From: JAYOEY01 sp038116945
Lineage (GTDB): Bacteria; Pseudomonadota; Alphaproteobacteria; MPNO01; UBA2964
Assembly (NCBI GenBank): GCA_038116945.1
Contig: JAYOEY010000002.1
Span: forward strand, 186,001 to 250,000
Direction of reading: 5' to 3'
DNA: 64,000 nucleotides
Part shown: positions 43,330-51,615 of the stretch, piece after piece
How the letters are laid out: each line of letters starts with the position of its first letter
Position numbering within the stretch: the first letter of the stretch is position 1
The notes under the pieces: model-generated
Told to the model about the DNA's origin: nothing
Database searches by the model: none
What the model saw: the letters and a program-made list of their open reading frames with translations, nothing else
Translations under genes and position numbers: made by a program

Positions 43330-43485
43330 TCTAGTGGAAGCTATCCGGCCGACGACGGCAACGGCCAGTTTTCCGCCTATCACGAATAGTTGCGCATCTG
43401 TTGAGTGGTTGTTCGCCGGACCGTACTTATAGATATCATGTGAACGACCCGGGAATTTCCTGATAAGCTTTTTGCAGGAGAAAAA

Positions 43486-44268
43486 ATGTCTGAAGAACAC
43501 GACGCCGCACAATTGGACGATAGGGCTGCATCCGATGCCGTCGGCGGCAAACCGTCCGGTTTTTCCTTCGGACGTCTCCTGCCTGTCCTCGTTCTGGCAG
43601 CCGGGCTTGCGGCATTTTTCGTTTTTGATCTGGGCCAGTATCTCACGCTCGACGCGCTCAAGGAAAACCGGCAGGCGCTTACCGACTGGGTGGCGCGCAG
43701 CGGGATTGTCGCCGGGCTCATCTATGCAGCGCTCTACGCCGTTGCGACAGCCTTTTCGATACCGGCTGGCGCGGTCATGACAATCGCCGGCGGGTTCATG
43801 TTCGGTCCCCTTGTCGGCGGCGCGCTTACCGTCATCGGCGCGACGATCGGGGCGACCGCCCTGTTCCTCGCGGCGCGCCATGCCTTCGCCGACATCCTGC
43901 GCGCGAAAGCCGGGGGCGCCATCCAGAAAATGGAGTCAGGGTTTCAGGACAATGCGCTCAGCTATCTCCTGTTCCTGCGGCTGATCCCGGCTTTCCCGTT
44001 TTTCCTGGTCAATCTGGTTCCGGCCTTTCTCGGCGTCCGCCTCGGGACCTACGTTGTCGGTACCGCGCTCGGCATTATTCCCGGCTCCCTGGTCTATGCG
44101 TCGGTCGGAGACGGGGTAGGCGCCGTGCTGGAGGCGGGACAGGATGTCAATCTCGGTATCATTTTCGAGCCGCGGTTCCTGCTGCCCATCGTCGGTCTGG
44201 GCATCCTTTCCCTGCTGCCCATCGCCTATAAGAAATACAAGGCGCGCGGCGGGAAAGCCGCGGCATAG
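43486..44268 (+). CDS. TVP38/TMEM64 (VTT domain) membrane protein
   Basis: A 260-residue inner-membrane protein. A 35-residue acidic cytoplasmic tail is followed by a helix at about 25-45 and then the VTT domain (about 75-215). The hallmark is MTIAGGFMFGPLVGGALTVIGA (about 98-119) and FLRLIPAFPFFLVNLVPA (about 162-179). VTT proteins are DedA relatives linked to lipid or selenium handling; their exact role is unclear. CAGGAGA precedes the ATG. The NAD(P)-disulfide oxidoreductase gene follows after 17 bases, a pairing often seen for this family. Confidence 0.88.
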   Translation: MSEEHDAAQLDDRAASDAVGGKPSGFSFGRLLPVLVLAAGLAAFFVFDLGQYLTLDALKENRQALTDWVARSGIVAGLIYAALYAVATAFSIPAGAVMTIAGGFMFGPLVGGALTVIGATIGATALFLAARHAFADILRAKAGGAIQKMESGFQDNALSYLLFLRLIPAFPFFLVNLVPAFLGVRLGTYVVGTALGIIPGSLVYASVGDGVGAVLEAGQDVNLGIIFEPRFLLPIVGLGILSLLPIAYKKYKARGGKAAA

Positions 44269-44285
44269 AGCGTCCGGGGACATCT

Positions 44286-45713
44286 GTGGTTACCGGGATC
44301 GAAACAGACATCTGCGTCATCGGTGCGGGATCCGGCGGACTGTCGGTCGCCGCCGGCGCGGTTCAGATGGGCGCGCGCGTCGTGCTGCTCGAAGGCGGCG
44401 AGATGGGCGGCGACTGCCTCAACTACGGCTGTGTACCCTCGAAATCCCTGATCGCTTCCGCCCATGCCGCCCAGGCGGTCAGGAACGCAAGACGGTTCGG
44501 CATTAACGCGGGCCCGCCTGACGTCGACATGGCGGCTGTCCGAGACCATGTCAGAAGCGTTATCGACGGAATTGCGCCGCACGATTCGCAGGACCGTTTC
44601 GAAGGGCTCGGCGTCAGGGTTCTCCGCGAATACGGCGCGTTCTCGGGACCGCGCACGGTCGTTGCCGGCGGGCATGAAATCCGTGCCAGGCGGTTCGTAA
44701 TCGCTACCGGATCGTCGCCCCTGGTGCCGCCGATCGACGGCCTGTCCGGAACGCCGTACTTCACAAACGAAACGGTTTTCGATATTGCCGAGCCGGTCGG
44801 CCATCTGCTTGTCGTCGGGGGCGGGCCGATCGGCATGGAAATCGCCCAGGCCCATGCGCGTCTCGGCGCAAAGGTGACCGTTCTCGAAGGGTTGCGGGCG
44901 CTTGGGCCCGACGATCCGGAACTGTCGGCGGTCGTCAAGCGAAGCGTTGCCGAGGACGGCGTCGATATTCGCGAGGGGACGACCGTGAGATCGGTTTCAG
45001 GCGCCCCGGGCGCGATTGCCGCGACCGTCGAGATCGACGGGCAGGAAGAGGTTTTTTCCGGTACGCACCTTTTGCTTGCCGTCGGGCGCAAACCCAATCT
45101 CGAGAGACTGAATCTCGACGCCGCCGGCATCGAGACCGGAAGGGGCGGAATCGTGGTCGATGCAAGGCTGAGAACGTCCAACAAGCGCGTTTTCGCGATC
45201 GGCGATGCAGCGCAGGGGTATAAGTTCACGCACGTCGCCGGCTATCACGCCGGGATCGTTATCCGGAACGCGCTGTTCCGCCTGCCTGCGAAAGTCGATT
45301 ACCGGGCCGTCCCGTGGGTGACCTATACGTCGCCGGAGCTCGCGCAGGTCGGGTTGAAGGAAGATCAGGCAAGGGAAAAATTCGGCGACGGCATCCGCGT
45401 GCTGCGCGCCGAATTCGCCGACAATGACCGCGCGCGGGCCGACCGCGAGACGGTCGGGCTTCTCAAGGTGGTTACGCGGAAGAACGGCGTGGTCGTGGGC
45501 GCGTCGATGGTCGGCGAAAAGGCCGGCGAACTGATCCAGAGCTGGTGTTTGCCGATATCGAAAGGCATGAAGATCGGGGACATGGCAGGCCTGATCCTGC
45601 CTTATCCGACGCTGGGGGAAATCAACAAGCGCGCCGCCGGTTCCTATTACACGCCGTCGCTGTTCAGCGAACGCACCCGCAAGATCGTCAGATTCCTGCT
45701 TTCGTTCGGTTGA
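44286..45713 (+). CDS. FAD-dependent pyridine nucleotide-disulfide oxidoreductase (mercuric-reductase-like)
   Basis: A 475-residue flavoprotein of the mercuric reductase/lipoamide dehydrogenase group. It has the FAD site GAGSGGLSVAAGAVQMGA (about 13-30), the redox-active disulfide GGDCLNYGCVPSKSL (about 40-54), and the NAD(P) site VVGGGPIGMEIAQAHARLGA (about 179-198). GDAAQGYKFTHVAGYHAG is the second FAD motif. No MerA-type N-terminal metal domain or C-terminal vicinal Cys pair is present, so it is not a proven Hg reductase. The GTG start at 44286 is 17 bases from the TVP38 stop; they form a pair. Confidence 0.86.
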   Translation: MVTGIETDICVIGAGSGGLSVAAGAVQMGARVVLLEGGEMGGDCLNYGCVPSKSLIASAHAAQAVRNARRFGINAGPPDVDMAAVRDHVRSVIDGIAPHDSQDRFEGLGVRVLREYGAFSGPRTVVAGGHEIRARRFVIATGSSPLVPPIDGLSGTPYFTNETVFDIAEPVGHLLVVGGGPIGMEIAQAHARLGAKVTVLEGLRALGPDDPELSAVVKRSVAEDGVDIREGTTVRSVSGAPGAIAATVEIDGQEEVFSGTHLLLAVGRKPNLERLNLDAAGIETGRGGIVVDARLRTSNKRVFAIGDAAQGYKFTHVAGYHAGIVIRNALFRLPAKVDYRAVPWVTYTSPELAQVGLKEDQAREKFGDGIRVLRAEFADNDRARADRETVGLLKVVTRKNGVVVGASMVGEKAGELIQSWCLPISKGMKIGDMAGLILPYPTLGEINKRAAGSYYTPSLFSERTRKIVRFLLSFG

Positions 45714-45772
45714 TCGCAACCTTGCGGCAACCGGCTTCACGACAAGTTGACGGGCGGTGAACGTTAGTTTCG

Positions 45773-45800
45773 TTGAGACCCCGTATCCGATGCATATATA
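45773..45800 (+). promoter_or_regulatory. Sigma-70 promoter of the CNPC-repeat gene
   Basis: TTGAGA (45773-45778) and TATATA (45795-45800) are separated by 16 bases. The expected start near 45807 leaves a leader of about 110 bases before the ATG. Confidence 0.6.
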
Positions 45801-45808
45801 TCGCGGGC

Positions 45809-45839
45809 GGACAGTAACCTGTCCGTGGCTCCCTGAGCC
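45809..45839 (+). promoter_or_regulatory. Two adjacent hairpins in the leader of the CNPC-repeat gene
   Basis: GGACAG-TAAC-CTGTCC (45809-45824) and GGCTC-CCT-GAGCC (45827-45839) are perfect short inverted repeats at the expected RNA 5' end. They may stabilise the message or respond to a signal. No known riboswitch consensus is recognised. Confidence 0.45.
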
Positions 45840-45918
45840 CGGCGGCGCATCAGAGGATACTCGCGTCAGGGTCGGGGACGTCCAATCGAAAATCTTTTGA
45901 CCACGGGAGCTGACCATT

Positions 45919-46206
45919 ATGGACATGAAGAAAACCGTCACCGCGCTTAGTGTCGCCGCAATCGCCGCGTCGACCGTCGCCCTTCCGGCTGCCGCCGCCG
46001 ATCTGTCCGGCGGCGTCGGCGTTCAGATTGCCGCCTGCAACCCCTGCGCCGCCAAGAAGCGCGGCTGTAATCCCTGCGCGGCGAAGCGCGGCTGCAATCC
46101 CTGTGCGGCGAAGCGCGGCTGCAACCCCTGCGCGGCGAAGCGCGGCTGCAACCCGTGCGCCGCCAAGAAGCGCGGCTGCAACCCTTGCGCCGCCAAGAAG
46201 CGCTAA
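45919..46206 (+). CDS. Secreted Cys-rich protein with six CNPCAAK(K)RG repeats
   Basis: A 95-residue protein. A Sec signal peptide (about 1-26, ending ALPAAA) is followed by a short linker, ADLSGGVGVQIAA. From Cys 40 to the end it consists only of repeats CNPCAAKKRG, CNPCAAKRG (three times), CNPCAAKKRG and CNPCAAKKR. That gives six CxxC motifs, 12 cysteines and about +15 to +18 charge, with almost no hydrophobic core. It is exported, probably disulfide-bonded or metal-bound. I do not recognise a described family. GGGAG precedes the ATG at 45919; ATG at 45925 (MKKTV) is also possible. Confidence 0.85.
   Translation: MDMKKTVTALSVAAIAASTVALPAAAADLSGGVGVQIAACNPCAAKKRGCNPCAAKRGCNPCAAKRGCNPCAAKRGCNPCAAKKRGCNPCAAKKR
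46036..46203 (+). repeat. Six tandem 27/30-bp coding repeats
   Basis: Unit lengths are 30, 27, 27, 27, 30 and 27 bases (the last ending at the stop). Two versions exist: one reads GCC GCC AAG AAG (units 1, 5, 6) and the other GCG GCG AAG (units 2-4). Nearly identical third-position bases within a version show recent duplication; the TGT/TGC and AAT/AAC changes show some drift. Confidence 0.9.
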
Positions 46207-46226
46207 GCCGGGAAATCCATGATTTG

Positions 46227-46256
46227 CGCCGCCCGGTATCGCCGGGCGGCGTTTTT
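46227..46256 (+). terminator. Rho-independent terminator of the CNPC-repeat gene
   Basis: CGCCGCCCGG and CCGGGCGGCG pair around TATCG and are followed by TTTTT. A strong intrinsic terminator 20 bases after the stop, separating this gene from the histidine kinase gene. Confidence 0.85.
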
Positions 46257-46293
46257 CATGTCCGGCGCTGCGGAACTTGATTATAGTCGCCGC

Positions 46294-47733
46294 ATGGTTG
46301 ATTCGCCCGAGAGACCTGCGCGGAGCTGGTTTGGCCTGTCGGCCCGCCTTCTGTTGCTCACCATCTTTTTCGTGATGCTGAGCGAAGTCTTCATCTATGC
46401 GCCGTCGATTGCCCGGTTCCGCGTCACCTACCTGCAGGAACGTATCGCCGCCGCCCATCTGGCGAGCCTGACGCTCGACGAAATGCCGGAGCGGCCGGTC
46501 GGCGACCGCCTCAGGAACGCCCTGCTGGATCATGCCGGGGTCTACGGTATCGTCCTGAAACATTCTTCCAGCAAGGCGCTGGTCCTGTCGCACAAGATGC
46601 CGCCGACCGTCGACCGGTCATACGATCTGACAAAGGGAACATTTTTCGGGCTGATCGGCGATGCGTTCGAAACCCTGCTGACGAGGAAGAACCGCGCGTT
46701 GAGCGTCATGGCGCCGTCGCCCAAGGACCGGTCCGTGACGGTGGAGATCGTCATCGGCGAACAGCCCATGCGCGAAGCCATGGTCCGGTATTCGCTGAAC
46801 ATCCTCGGACTGTCGATAGCGATTTCGCTGATGACGGCGGTCCTGGTCTATCTGTCGCTGCAGTGGCTGTTCGTGCGTCCGATGCGGCAGATTACCAGCG
46901 CGATGGTCCGCTTCCGGGAGGACCCCGCGGACGGCACCCGTCTGGTAACGCCCGACAGCCGGACGGACGAGCTTGGGATCGCCCGGAGAGAGCTTGCCGG
47001 CATGCAGCGCGGCCTTCGCGCGGCCCTGATGCAGAACGCGCGTCTTGCCGCTCTGGGGACTGCCGTTACCAAGATCAATCACGATTTGCGAAACATTCTC
47101 GCGTCCGCCCAGCTTGTCTCCGATCATCTTCAGACCACCGAAGATCCAATGATCAGGCGCATCGCGCCGACGTTGATGGGCGCGATAGACCGGGCGGTGG
47201 AGCTGTGTTCCAAGACGCTTCGTTTCGTCCAGGAAGGATCGGCGGCCTTCGAAGTTCGCAGTTTTCCCCTCGCGCCGCTTCTCGATGAGCTGACGGACGC
47301 GGCCGCCGGACTGGGCGACGGGGTCGCCGCGATCGACAGCCGGGTCGATGACCGGCTGGAACTCCACGCCGACCGCGATCAGTTTTTCCGGGTTCTGCTT
47401 AACCTCGCGCGTAACGCCTTTGAAGCCGGAGCTACCCGGATCGCCATTCGTGCCCATGCGGAACGCGACCGGATCGTCATCGAGGTCGCCGACAACGGAC
47501 CCGGCCTTCCCGATGCGGCTCGCGGCAACCTGTTTCAGCCGTTCCAGGGCACCTCCCGGGTCGGCGGGACGGGGCTTGGGCTGTCGATCGCCCGGGATCT
47601 GATGCGCGGGCATGGCGGCGATATCGAACTGCGACATTCGGGACCGGACGGAACGATCTTCACGCTGTTTCTGCCGACCGATTCCTTCGAAGGCGGCGGA
47701 GATCAGGCGGCGCCCAGGCTGGTGCATGGCTGA
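46294..47733 (+). CDS. Orphan sensor histidine kinase
   Basis: A 479-residue membrane kinase. Helix 1 is at about 15-35, a periplasmic sensor of about 130 residues follows, and helix 2 is at about 168-192. A HAMP-like linker leads to the phosphoacceptor H263 in TKINHDLRNILA. The ATPase domain has the N box NLARNAFEAGA (about 370-380), G1 VADNGPGLP and G2 GGTGLGLSIA. All catalytic residues are present. No response regulator gene is near. ATG 46294 is preferred because longer frames begin inside the terminator. Its place beside the CNPC gene suggests envelope sensing, but that is inference. Confidence 0.88.
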   Translation: MVDSPERPARSWFGLSARLLLLTIFFVMLSEVFIYAPSIARFRVTYLQERIAAAHLASLTLDEMPERPVGDRLRNALLDHAGVYGIVLKHSSSKALVLSHKMPPTVDRSYDLTKGTFFGLIGDAFETLLTRKNRALSVMAPSPKDRSVTVEIVIGEQPMREAMVRYSLNILGLSIAISLMTAVLVYLSLQWLFVRPMRQITSAMVRFREDPADGTRLVTPDSRTDELGIARRELAGMQRGLRAALMQNARLAALGTAVTKINHDLRNILASAQLVSDHLQTTEDPMIRRIAPTLMGAIDRAVELCSKTLRFVQEGSAAFEVRSFPLAPLLDELTDAAAGLGDGVAAIDSRVDDRLELHADRDQFFRVLLNLARNAFEAGATRIAIRAHAERDRIVIEVADNGPGLPDAARGNLFQPFQGTSRVGGTGLGLSIARDLMRGHGGDIELRHSGPDGTIFTLFLPTDSFEGGGDQAAPRLVHG

Positions 47734-47799
47734 CGGTTTGCCCATCCGGGTGATGACGCGCTAGTTTCGCTGCAGCTTTCATCTGAACGGGAAATTGAC

Positions 47800-48660
47800 A
47801 TGACTTCACCCGCGGAACGCCTGCGAAAGCGGCTTGCCGAACCCGGCGTCATCGTAACGCCGGCCTGTTTCGACGCGCTGTCGGCACGCATTATCGAGCG
47901 GGCCGGATTCGAGGCCAGCTTCATGAGCGGGTTTGCCGTATCCGCGGCGCGTCTCGGCATGCCGGATACCGGGCTGATTTCCTATGCCGAAATGCTCGAA
48001 CAGGGCCGCGACATCTGCAATGCGGTTTCGATCCCGGTGATCGGCGACGCGGATACCGGCTACGGCAACGCGCTCAACGTCAAACGCACGGTGCGCGGCT
48101 ATGCGCAGGCCGGTTTTGCCTGCGCGATGATCGAGGACCAGCTCGCGCCCAAACGGTGCGGCCATACGCGCGGCAAGCAGGTGGTTTCCCGCGACGAAGC
48201 GCTGCTGCGCATCCAGGCGGCAGTCGACGCGCGCGAGGAAGGCGCGGACATCCTGATCATGGCGCGGACCGACGCGCGGGCGACCGACGGGTTCGAGGAG
48301 GCGATGTGGCGCATTCGCGCTTTTGCCGAGGCCGGCGCCGACATCCTGTTTCTAGAAGCGCCGCAAAGCGAGGACGAGATGCGCGCCTTCTGCGACGGCG
48401 TCGACGGGCATAAAATGGCCAACCTGGTGGAGCAGGGGGATACGCCCGTCCTGCCGCCCGCGGTGCTGGAGGAGATGGGCTACAAGATCGTGCTGTATCC
48501 GCTGACGCTGCTGAACGCCGCGATGGCGGCGATGGAGCGCGCGGCGACGGCGCTGCGGGAAGCACGCCCTCCAGAGCAGCTGACCGATTTTGCGCATATC
48601 CGCGACGTGGTCGGATTTACCGACTATTACGAGGCGGAAAAGAAATACGCCCGGGATTAA
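47800..48660 (+). CDS. Isocitrate lyase/PEP mutase superfamily enzyme
   Basis: A 286-residue (beta/alpha)8 enzyme. GDADTGYGN (about 86-94) binds Mg, and IEDQLAPKRCGHTRGKQV (about 110-127) is the active-site loop with KRCGH, including the catalytic Cys found in lyases. The family includes methylisocitrate lyase, oxaloacetate decarboxylase and carboxyPEP mutase. No methylcitrate genes are adjacent, so the substrate stays open. It is a single gene between the kinase and the convergent GST genes. Confidence 0.85.
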   Translation: MTSPAERLRKRLAEPGVIVTPACFDALSARIIERAGFEASFMSGFAVSAARLGMPDTGLISYAEMLEQGRDICNAVSIPVIGDADTGYGNALNVKRTVRGYAQAGFACAMIEDQLAPKRCGHTRGKQVVSRDEALLRIQAAVDAREEGADILIMARTDARATDGFEEAMWRIRAFAEAGADILFLEAPQSEDEMRAFCDGVDGHKMANLVEQGDTPVLPPAVLEEMGYKIVLYPLTLLNAAMAAMERAATALREARPPEQLTDFAHIRDVVGFTDYYEAEKKYARD

Positions 48661-48694
48661 CAGCGCCGGTGCTGCAGATGCAGCCCGCCGTACC

Positions 48695-49315
48695 CTAGCC
48701 CAGCCCGACCATCACGAATTCGCGGAAGGCGGGGCGCTCCTGAAGCGCGGCGTACCAGCGCTCCACGTTCGGCAGCGTCTTGCGTTCGATGCCCTCGAAC
48801 GCGTACCAGCGATAGGCGTAGATGCCGGCCGGAATATCGCCCATGGTGAAATCGTCGCTCGCCAGATATTTCGTTTTCGCGAGCTGCGCATCGACGATCT
48901 CGAAATTGGCCTCGGTCGCGGCGCGCGATTTTTCGATGGCATCCCAGTTGCGCTTCTCCGGCGCGTCCCGCACCAGCCCGTGAAAGATATTGGTGAAGCC
49001 GGGGCCCAGCGTGGTGAGCTGCCAGTCCATCCAGCGTTCGGCGCTGGCGAGCGCCTGCGCATCGTCGGGATAAAGCGTGCCCTGACCGTGCTCGCGCGCC
49101 AGATGCCGGACGATGGCGTTCGATTCCCACAATACGAAATCGCCGTCGACCAGCGTGGGCACGCGGCGGTTGGGGTTCAGCGCGGCGTAGGCGTCGGTGT
49201 CGACCACGCCGAACTCGCGACCGGCGTCTTCGCGCTCGTAATCGACGCCCATCTCCGCCAGCGCCCAGAGAACCTTCTGGACATTGGACGAGCTTTTGCG
49301 ACCGATGATTTTCAT
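48695..49315 (-). CDS. Glutathione S-transferase family protein, copy A
   Basis: A 206-residue cytosolic GST. The thioredoxin-like N-terminal domain (about 1-80) has SSSNVQKVLWALAEMGVDYE and LWESNAIVRHLA, and the helical C-terminal domain follows. It is a close tandem paralog of the next gene: MKIIGRKSSSNVQKVLW corresponds to MLKIMGRDTSSNVQKVLW. The gap is 11 bases, so they are cotranscribed. Substrate unknown. Confidence 0.9.
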   Translation of the reverse strand: MKIIGRKSSSNVQKVLWALAEMGVDYEREDAGREFGVVDTDAYAALNPNRRVPTLVDGDFVLWESNAIVRHLAREHGQGTLYPDDAQALASAERWMDWQLTTLGPGFTNIFHGLVRDAPEKRNWDAIEKSRAATEANFEIVDAQLAKTKYLASDDFTMGDIPAGIYAYRWYAFEGIERKTLPNVERWYAALQERPAFREFVMVGLG

Positions 49316-49326
49316 GCGTTTTCTCC

Positions 49327-49947
49327 TCAGGCGAGCGGGTTCATCACGGCGTCCTGAAACGCCTTGCGTTCGGTCAGCAGATCGTACCAGCGCTTCAGGT
49401 GGGGATAATCCTCGTGCTCCATGTCCATGACGAACCAGCGATAGGCAGTAATGCCCAGCGGAATATCGCCCACGGTGAAATCGTCGCCTGCCAGGTACTG
49501 CGTCCTGGCGAGCTGTCCGTCCATCATCGCGATCAGCGAACTGAATTTCTTGCGGGCGGTCTCTATGGCGTCCATGTCGCGCTTTTCCGGCGGCGTGCGG
49601 ACGAGGCCCCAGAACACAGGCACCAGCGCCGGGCTCATGGTCGAAATCTGCCAGTCCATCCAGCGTTCGGCCCGTCCCCGTACCTGGATGTCAGACGGCA
49701 GCAGCGGGTCGCCGCCGTGTTTTGCGGCCAGATAGCGGACAATGGAGTTGGACTCCCAGAGGATATAGCCATCGTCGTCGATGGTCGGCACGCGGCCGTT
49801 GGGGTTGAGCGCCAGATACTCCGGACGGTCGTTTCCGCCGAACGGCCCCCCAAGATCCTCGCGCTCGTATTCGAGCCCAAGCTCGCCGCAGACCCACAGG
49901 ACCTTCTGTACATTGGACGAGGTATCCCGTCCCATGATCTTCAACAT
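49327..49947 (-). CDS. Glutathione S-transferase family protein, copy B
   Basis: A 206-residue GST with the same length and layout as the downstream copy. It shows DTSSNVQKVLWVCGELGLEYE, VPTIDDDGYILWESNSIVRYLA, and a helical half with RAERWMDWQISTM. The copies differ widely outside the glutathione site, so the duplication is old and functions may have split. The VOC gene (49974-50387) lies directly upstream on the same strand. Confidence 0.9.
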   Translation of the reverse strand: MLKIMGRDTSSNVQKVLWVCGELGLEYEREDLGGPFGGNDRPEYLALNPNGRVPTIDDDGYILWESNSIVRYLAAKHGGDPLLPSDIQVRGRAERWMDWQISTMSPALVPVFWGLVRTPPEKRDMDAIETARKKFSSLIAMMDGQLARTQYLAGDDFTVGDIPLGITAYRWFVMDMEHEDYPHLKRWYDLLTERKAFQDAVMNPLA

Positions 49948-49973
49948 TCCAATCGCTCCCTGAACTAGGTTGG

Positions 49974-50387
49974 TTATCTGGTTGACGGGCCCTTGAGTTC
50001 GACTTCGTTGCCGTCCGGGTCCTCGAAATAGATGGACGGTCCGGTACCTTCCGCGCCGAACCGCATGCCGCTCTTGGTTACCTTGACGCCGTGTTCCTCA
50101 AGATAGGCCGTCAGCGCGTCCTCGTCGAATTCCGACAGGGTCAGCGCGAAATGATCGACATTGCGTCCCTCGGTCGGAGGGCCGTATCCGGGCCGCGTAC
50201 CGAGCTTGCCGTCGAGCGGCACCAGATCGATCATCGAGCCGCCCGCCTGGTACTGGTACAGGCCGGTATCCTCGCGAACCCGGGCTTCGGGACATCCCAA
50301 AATGTCCCGGTAGAAGTGAATCGATTTCTCGATGTCGGCGACGCGCAACACGACATGGTCCAGCTTGGTGATCTTGATCGGGTTCAT
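49974..50387 (-). CDS. VOC-family (glyoxalase-fold) protein
   Basis: A 137-residue metal-binding protein with the vicinal oxygen chelate fold. KLDHVVLRVADIEKSIHFYRD (about 8-28) starts the first module, and FEDPDGNEVELKGP ends the second, giving a His and a Glu metal ligand. Members include glyoxalase, dioxygenases and FosA. Its place beside two GST genes fits detoxification, but the reaction is not known. Confidence 0.82.
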   Translation of the reverse strand: MNPIKITKLDHVVLRVADIEKSIHFYRDILGCPEARVREDTGLYQYQAGGSMIDLVPLDGKLGTRPGYGPPTEGRNVDHFALTLSEFDEDALTAYLEEHGVKVTKSGMRFGAEGTGPSIYFEDPDGNEVELKGPSTR

Positions 50388-50424
50388 CGGCCGTCTCCTG
50401 ATGTTCGGCCTGTTATACCACGCC

Positions 50425-51615
50425 TCAATCGAGCTGAAGAAGCTGCGCTTTCAGGTAGGCGGATTCCGGCAGGTGCGGATGAACAGGGTGATCCGGCCCC
50501 GCGCCGGTCGTCGACAGGATGCGCGCGGTCCGGCCGGCGTCGCCGATGCCGCGGCGGAGCTGTTCGGCGAACAGGTCCGCCGGCATGTGATGCGAACAGG
50601 ATGCGGAGAACAGGAATCCCCCCGGAGCGACCAGGGCCGCCGAAAGCCGGGAAAGCTTGCGGTAGCCGCGTGCGCCCGACTTGGCGTCGCGCCGCGACTT
50701 GACGAAGGCCGGCGGATCCGCGACGACGATATCGAACTTCTCGCCAGCGGCGGCGAGCCGCTCCGCCTCGTCGAAGACGTTGGCTTTGCGGACGGCGCAC
50801 CGGTCATCGAGGCCGTTGGCCTCTATGGTCCGGGCGACAAGGTCCAGCGCGCTCTGCGATCGGTCGACCAGCAATACCGAGGCGGCCCCCGATCTTGCGG
50901 CGGAAAGCCCGAACCCGCCGAGATAGCAGTAAAGATCCAGAACGCGCGCATCCTTCGCCAGCGAGGCGACCAGTGCGCGGTTGGCGGCCTGATCGAAGAA
51001 CCACCCGGTTTTCTGGCCGCCGCTCAGATCGAGCCGGAACGAGACATCCCCCTCCGGCAGAATCTGCGGGGCCGGCGGTTCCGGTCCGATCCAGCGGATT
51101 TCCTCGTCCAGGCCTTCGAGGCTCCGCGCGGGCCCGTCGTTCTTCAGCAGGATGGACGACGGCCCCACGACGGCGCGCAGCGCCTCGATGACGCCGTTTC
51201 GGGCGAGCGACATTCCAGCAGCGTTGAACTGAAGGGTCAGAAAATCGCCGTATCGGTCGACGATCAGGCCGGGCAGACCGTCAGCCTCCGAATGGACCAG
51301 CCGGTAGTACGGCCTGTCGAACAGCCGTTCGCGCAGGTTGAGCGCGGCCCGCAGCCGTTGCTCGAACAGGTCCGCATCCACTGGTCCCTGATCGCGGCGC
51401 AGAATTCGGCCGGCGATCAGGGAGTGCGGATTGAAAAAGCCCGTTCCCATGGCCTCGCCGCCGGCATCGATGAACGAGACGATCGTTCCCGGAACCAGAG
51501 ATTTCGCTTCCGGGGTCATTTGAAGCTCATTGGAGAAAATCCACGGGTGACCCGCGCGAACCCGCTTCTGCCGGCCCTTGGCGAGGCTGATCTGGGGTGG
51601 CGCCGTCGCGGTCAT
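50425..51615 (-). CDS. rlmI: Class I SAM-dependent rRNA methyltransferase, RlmI-like
   Basis: A 396-residue protein, the same length as E. coli RlmI. An N-terminal PUA domain begins RQKRVRAGHPWIFSNELQ. The EEHEE linker follows, and then a Rossmann methyltransferase with VLDLYCYLGGFGLSAARSG (about 217-235), VADPPAFVKSR and SASCSHHM. It methylates 23S rRNA cytosine-5 in the family. The start at 51615 is the gene's ATG; it overlaps the EamA stop (ATGA). An upstream extension is a shadow. Confidence 0.87.
   Translation of the reverse strand: MTATAPPQISLAKGRQKRVRAGHPWIFSNELQMTPEAKSLVPGTIVSFIDAGGEAMGTGFFNPHSLIAGRILRRDQGPVDADLFEQRLRAALNLRERLFDRPYYRLVHSEADGLPGLIVDRYGDFLTLQFNAAGMSLARNGVIEALRAVVGPSSILLKNDGPARSLEGLDEEIRWIGPEPPAPQILPEGDVSFRLDLSGGQKTGWFFDQAANRALVASLAKDARVLDLYCYLGGFGLSAARSGAASVLLVDRSQSALDLVARTIEANGLDDRCAVRKANVFDEAERLAAAGEKFDIVVADPPAFVKSRRDAKSGARGYRKLSRLSAALVAPGGFLFSASCSHHMPADLFAEQLRRGIGDAGRTARILSTTGAGPDHPVHPHLPESAYLKAQLLQLD

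Noticed and set aside
44286..45713. Mercuric reductase MerA as a confident call
   Set aside because: No N-terminal metal-binding domain, no C-terminal Cys pair and no mer genes; only the general redox disulfide is shown.
45809..45839. The two leader hairpins as a terminator for the reductase gene
   Set aside because: No T-run follows and they lie downstream of a good promoter.
46036..46203. Short regular direct repeats that could suggest CRISPR
   Set aside because: Units are contiguous, coding and in frame with a signal peptide; there are no spacers.
46294..47733. Two-component pair at this locus
   Set aside because: No receiver-domain protein is encoded nearby, so the kinase is called an orphan.
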